Assembly: GCA_009731375.1 (NCBI GenBank)
Contig: BJOX01000203.1
Span: 684,622-712,840 of the forward strand
Length of the DNA: 28,219 nt
From: Paulinella micropora
Taxonomy: Eukaryota; Cercozoa; Imbricatea; Euglyphida
Reading direction: 5' to 3'
Part shown: piece after piece, positions 18,147 to 28,219 of the stretch
How positions within the stretch are numbered: the first letter of the stretch is position 1
Layout: every line of letters begins with the position of its first letter
The notes under the pieces: generated by a model
Database searches by the model: none
What the model was told of the DNA's origin: nothing
Seen by the model: only the letters and a program-made list of their open reading frames with translations
Position numbers and translations under genes: made by a program

Positions 18147-18343
18147 CCAGACAGCACAAAGCAGTAGCGCAAAAAAAATAGCCGACCACAAAACTTGTAC
18201 ATCTGTTCAAAAACAAACCAAGGCCAGGATACCTTATGGTGTGGCAGAACCGTATGTGCTAGGAAAGATGTCACAAACACGCCAGCGGATGCCGAGAGGG
18301 TTGCCAAGGCGTTTTTCTTCGTGAACTCAATAAGTGAGTCCAT
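9973..18343 (-). CDS. Gene B: eight-exon gene for a 191-residue four-pass membrane protein
   Basis: Complete gene assembled by hand. Exons on the minus strand: 18343-18233, 17514-17455, 16261-16184, 14750-14664, 12360-12283, 11411-11364, 10720-10674 and 10039-9973. Every intron is GT-AG, all in phase 0 except the last (phase 2), and the chain runs from ATG to TAG without a stop. Hydrophobic segments lie at about 12-33, 113-129, 139-153 and 171-189. Conserved-looking motifs are [14 protein letters not shown] (33-46) and AYMVPYC (63-69). From memory, unverified, this architecture (LP-x-H-K-x-D-F, YM-x-PYC, then three C-terminal helices with W..Y and FD.L.Y) resembles a family of small bacterial integral membrane proteins of unknown function. 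No enzymatic motif is visible and I assign no function. Start choice: first ATG, directly followed by a plausible N-terminal helix. Confidence 0.8.
10050..10670. repeat. GATA, AAGGT and related repeats
   Basis: (GATA)n with GACA, then (AAGGT)n at about 10195-10370, (ACGAT)n, (AAGAT)n, (TTAGA)n and (GATA)n. This fills the last intron of gene B, pyrimidine-rich on its coding strand. Confidence 0.95.
10674..10720 (-). CDS. Gene B exon 7
   Basis: Acceptor TATGTGCAG, donor GTCTAT. Reads [15 protein letters not shown] plus two nucleotides. The tryptophan-rich W-x-x-x-W-Y segment links membrane segments 3 and 4. The weak donor is formed by the first unit of the adjacent TATC repeat. Confidence 0.75.
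10736..11025. repeat. CT, CG, CA and G-homopolymer repeats
   Basis: (CT)n with GTCTGT interruptions 10736-10892, a GCGCGCGC patch, (CA)n to about 10935, then about 35 G at 10991-11025 leading into a gap. Intronic in gene B. Confidence 0.95.
11026..11156. other. Assembly gap (131 N)
   Basis: N run after a G homopolymer, inside the intron between exons 6 and 7 of gene B, whose phases already match across it. Confidence 0.99.
11364..11411 (-). CDS. Gene B exon 6 (membrane segment 3)
   Basis: Acceptor ATCTATAG, donor GTATGT (strong). The 48-nt exon reads [16 protein letters not shown] in phase 0. The other two frames are not plausible: one contains a stop and the other is polar. It is flanked on both sides by GATA repeats. 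Confidence 0.8.
11413..12282. repeat. GATA, GGTA and GACA tetranucleotide repeats
   Basis: Long GATA arrays with GGTA and GACA blocks, interrupted by a unique patch at about 11554-11630. On the gene B coding strand they read TATC/TACC/TGTC. The last block (GACA)n abuts exon 5 and supplies its GTCTGT donor. Confidence 0.95.
12283..12360 (-). CDS. Gene B exon 5 (membrane segment 2)
   Basis: Acceptor TATCTAG, donor GTCTGT (weak, within a TGTC repeat). The 78-nt exon begins [20 protein letters not shown] and ends VKSQDE. A hydrophobic helix followed by a basic stretch. It is the intact member of a family whose seven truncated copies lie upstream at 12441-13302. Confidence 0.8.
12441..13302 (-). 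repeat. Array of seven truncated copies of gene B exon 5
   Basis: Copies at about 12441-12482, 12567-12611, 12692-12739, 12856-12896, 12965-13011, 13107-13152 and 13252-13302, spaced about 110-165 bp by TATC/TGTC or GGTA repeats. Most keep the acceptor region (AACAGATTG or CTGTTGATATCTAG type) and the 5' exon part encoding S-[FL][10 protein letters not shown]. The 3' exon part and donor are lost. The copy at 12965 still reads [16 protein letters not shown]. Since no donor remains they look like non-functional shadows of exon 5. Confidence 0.85.
13466..14585 (-). repeat. Array of ten truncated copies of gene B exon 4
   Basis: Copies at about 13468, 13586, 13701, 13842, 13937, 14053, 14216, 14331, 14433 and 14543. 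They keep the 3' part of exon 4 ([20 protein letters not shown] type), usually with its donor GTGAGG, and lose the 5' part and acceptor, which is replaced by TACC/GGTA repeat. The first six form two higher-order units of about 350-375 bp (13468-13841 and 13842-14215), each with three distinct variants. The last three are short units with a period of about 110 bp. Translated variants: [17 protein letters not shown] (13586) and [11 protein letters not shown] (13701). Confidence 0.85.
14664..14750 (-). CDS. Gene B exon 4
   Basis: Acceptor CCATATAG, donor GTGAGG. The 87-nt exon begins [20 protein letters not shown] and ends IDMTPTLRQ in phase 0. It is the only member of the exon 4 family with an intact 5' part and acceptor, and lies at the upstream edge of the array. 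The segment is polar and lies between membrane segments 1 and 2. Confidence 0.8.
14860..15174. repeat. GATA and AAAG repeats
   Basis: (GATA)n 14860-14917, (AAAG)n 14955-14997, then mixed GATA, AAAG and GGTA to 15174. Intronic in gene B between exons 3 and 4. Confidence 0.95.
15175..15772. repeat. Dispersed repeat D, copy 1 plus truncated tandem copy
   Basis: Unit starting AAATATCGACTAATGTCAG at 15175 and running to about 15717 (about 543 bp), followed by a second start (about 15719-15772) that breaks off after CGTCAACCAGGAA. The first 434 bp are repeated almost identically at 16457-16890. It is GC-rich compared with its surroundings and has no clear ORF. It is probably a transposable-element fragment or a segmental duplication; class unknown. 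Confidence 0.85.
15774..16168. repeat. GATA, GGTA and GACA repeats
   Basis: Tetranucleotide arrays between repeat D copy 1 and exon 3 of gene B, with a mixed GACA/AGAC patch at 15841-15910. Confidence 0.95.
16184..16261 (-). CDS. Gene B exon 3
   Basis: Acceptor CTCTTCACAG preceded by a long CT tract, donor GTAGGT. The 78-nt exon begins [20 protein letters not shown] and ends KVWMEK in phase 0. The YMVPYC motif resembles a conserved motif remembered from small bacterial membrane proteins. It has truncated copies upstream at 16333-16364 and 17053-17085. Confidence 0.8.
16333..16364 (-). repeat. Truncated copy of gene B exon 3 (first)
   Basis: Keeps the acceptor CTCTTCACAG, its CT tract and the 5' exon part ([11 protein letters not shown]), then turns into GATA/GGTA repeat. 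No donor. Confidence 0.9.
16457..16890. repeat. Dispersed repeat D, copy 2
   Basis: Near-identical to 15175-15608 with a handful of substitutions and one extra A at about 16627. It ends at CCCTAATTCT and is followed by GATA repeat. Same orientation as copy 1, so the two copies are direct repeats about 1.28 kb apart. Confidence 0.9.
16891..17275. repeat. GATA/GGTA/GACA arrays
   Basis: Tetranucleotide repeats in the intron between exons 2 and 3 of gene B, interrupted only by the second exon 3 shadow at 17053-17085. Confidence 0.95.
17053..17085 (-). repeat. Truncated copy of gene B exon 3 (second)
   Basis: Keeps an acceptor-like CTCTTCATAG and the 5' exon part with one amino-acid change ([11 protein letters not shown]). 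No donor; embedded in GATA repeats. Confidence 0.9.
17310..17450. repeat. ATTGC / TTACATTTC pentanucleotide repeats
   Basis: Imperfect CATTGCATTG and CATTTCTTTA repeats immediately downstream of gene B exon 2 in its direction of transcription. Confidence 0.8.
17455..17514 (-). CDS. Gene B exon 2
   Basis: Acceptor TCATGACAG, donor GTATGC. The 60-nt exon reads [20 protein letters not shown] in phase 0. Joined to exon 1 it forms [14 protein letters not shown], the most conserved-looking motif of the protein, followed by a short amphipathic helix. Confidence 0.8.
17590..18145. repeat. ACGACA, AACAAG and CAA repeats with a short internal duplication
   Basis: First intron of gene B. (ACGACA)n and (AACAAG)n at about 17605-17690, (CAA)n at about 17910-17998 and 18055-18145. 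The segments 17872-17910 and 18016-18056 are diverged copies of each other (both contain CATTGGTTT then TAATAAA/TTAAAT before the CAA run). Poly-Cys and Gln frames are artefacts. Confidence 0.85.
18233..18343 (-). CDS. Gene B exon 1 (start codon, membrane segment 1)
   Basis: ATG at 18343-18341, donor GTATCC at 18232. The 111-nt exon encodes 37 residues: [20 protein letters not shown] then [18 protein letters not shown] basic KK pair precedes a hydrophobic helix at residues 12-33. This is the first ATG in this open frame and no upstream acceptor is needed. Confidence 0.8.
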
Positions 18344-18853
18344 ATTGTGCAGCTTTTAATCCTTTCACGCAAGAAGTGGCGAAGAGAGTGAAAATATAAA
18401 ACGAGGCAAAAACATATCACAGATGGACCAGGAAATCACACGAAGGAGCAAAACAATAAAATAGGTCCAACGCAAATGAAACTGAAAGGCAAGAAGCACA
18501 ACTGCTTCTCTTTGCAGCTTTTCTCAAAGACCAGGCCGGCCCGCGCAGAAATTGACGAGAAGCACTGGTGCCACTCACCACCTTTCTTTCTCTTCTTGTT
18601 CGTTTTTTTTTTTTCTTTTTTTTCATTTAGATCTGTCCAGGGAAAAGCTTGGTGCGAGGCAGCGGATGAAGTGAGTGTTTCCTGTACTTTTACCCACCAG
18701 CACACGAACGACGGTCTCGACCACCTAGGATTTTATTTGATTGGATCAGCCGTAGTACTAGCCGTCATCTGGTATTTTGCTTTGCTTGCCTCGCAAATGT
18801 TTGCAAAGTCCAGAAAAACTGTTAATGTTACTGGGATATGCCATAGGATTTAG

Positions 18854-18859
<6 letters not shown>
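18344..18859. promoter_or_regulatory. Divergent promoter region of genes B and C
   Basis: The two start codons are 516 bp apart and point away from each other, and this is one of the few stretches with almost no microsatellite. It contains the probable 5' UTR exon of gene C (18631-18670). No TATA box or other element can be named with confidence. Confidence 0.55.
18631..18670 (+). other. Probable 5' UTR exon of gene C
   Basis: A 40-nt segment between a strong acceptor (T-rich tract ending TTTCATTTAG, 18621-18630) and a near-consensus donor GTGAGTG (18671). The next acceptor GGATTTAG (18846-18853) would splice it to GCAACCATGG, six nucleotides before the gene C start. It contains an ATG next to its donor that would begin an out-of-frame upstream ORF after splicing. 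Confidence 0.5.
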
Positions 18860-27508
<8,649 letters not shown>

Positions 27509-27514
27509 GTCACC

Positions 27515-27636
27515 ATGTATGTATGTATGTATGTAGGTGTGTATGTATGTATGTATGTATTTTGTATGTATGTAATATCTATAGTAGAATATGCGCTTAC
27601 TTACTAACTTAAGTTACCTCGTCCTACCCCTCTTGT

Positions 27637-27687
<51 letters not shown>

Positions 27688-27726
27688 GGAGAGAAGAGAG
27701 AGAGAGAGAGAAGGAGAGAGCGAGAG

Positions 27727-27763
<37 letters not shown>

Positions 27764-27897
27764 GACGGATAGACAGAGAGTCTGTTTGTTGTGTGTGTGT
27801 GTGTGTGTGTGTGTGGTGTGTATGTCTGTTATATGTTTGTTTGCTATCAATCATTCATTTCATAGGAATAATGGGCGCGCGCGCGCGAGAGAGAGAG

Positions 27898-27932
<35 letters not shown>

Positions 27933-27952
27933 GAGAGAGAGGGGGGGGGGGG

Positions 27953-28026
<74 letters not shown>

Positions 28027-28031
28027 AAGAA

Positions 28032-28064
<33 letters not shown>

Positions 28065-28110
28065 GAGATAGATATGAATAGATAGATAGATATGAATAGA
28101 TAGATAGATA
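27515..28110. repeat. GTAT, GA, GT and GATA repeats
   Basis: (GTAT)n 27515-27568, (GA)n 27639-27760, (GT)n 27790-27815, a GCGCGCG patch at 27874, (GA)n/(GATA)n 27885-28110 with a G12-14 run near 27941-27954. Intronic in gene C. Confidence 0.95.
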
Positions 28111-28219
28111 GATATAGATGAGATGTCGCAAAGGAATGTAGTCCTTGCAAAGGAACGCAGTTTCACATCAAACAATAATTTGTGTACTGTGCATGTGTCC
28201 GGGATGGGAATCACGGGTA
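28111..28219. other. Unique sequence at the window end
   Basis: Non-repetitive tail. A duplicated phrase GCAAAGGAATGTAGT / GCAAAGGAACGCAGT occurs at 28128-28162. No exon with matching phase 1 and an open frame was found. Confidence 0.4.

Noticed and set aside
18476-18853. 125-codon frame in the divergent promoter region
   Set aside because: It runs through a T-rich acceptor tract, a strong GTGAGTG donor and a hydrophobic intron-like segment. The splice model with a 5' UTR exon explains the same signals better.

Overview
This window looks like nuclear DNA from an intron-rich eukaryote. It has canonical GT-AG introns, a CTAAC branch-point sequence in the one short intron, an EGF-like module split by introns, and very long microsatellites with six runs of N. 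The lineage cannot be fixed from the sequence; an alga, another protist or an invertebrate all remain possible. Most of the DNA is simple repeat (GATA/TATC, ACAT, CTAC, CT, CTA, TTC, TTG, ATT, homopolymers), so long open frames are nearly all low-complexity artefacts. The real genes are chains of very short exons (mostly 21-174 nt) inside the repeats. I assembled them by hand from splice sites and matching codon phases.

Layout. Gene A (+, about 360-7359, both ends open) encodes an extracellular-type protein: a short unassigned exon, an EGF-like domain over three exons (1307-1727), a cysteine-rich exon (3200-3373), then one 1.7-kb exon of about 90 SPTISV hexapeptide repeats (3756-5462) and a 21-nt micro-exon (7339-7359). 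A convergent intergenic stretch follows (7360-9972) with a 281-bp foldback/MITE-like element, a 129-nt A run and a 171-bp tandem duplication. Gene B (-, 18343 to 9973) appears complete: eight exons encode a 191-residue protein with four predicted membrane segments. A 0.5-kb divergent promoter region (18344-18859) separates it from gene C (+, 18631 to 27508 and beyond). Gene C has a probable 5' UTR exon and six coding exons whose product resembles the head domain of the DNA-repair factor XRCC4; its 3' end lies outside the window.

The most unusual observation is that many exons are accompanied by partial shadow copies in the adjacent intron. At least 23 copies come from six different exons. Each keeps the exon end and splice site that face the repeat-filled intron and loses the opposite end. 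Upstream shadows keep the acceptor and 5' exon part; downstream shadows keep the 3' exon part and donor. Exon 4 of gene B has ten such copies in a partly higher-order array and exon 5 has seven. This suggests that the intronic microsatellites expand in units that capture the neighbouring exon edge.
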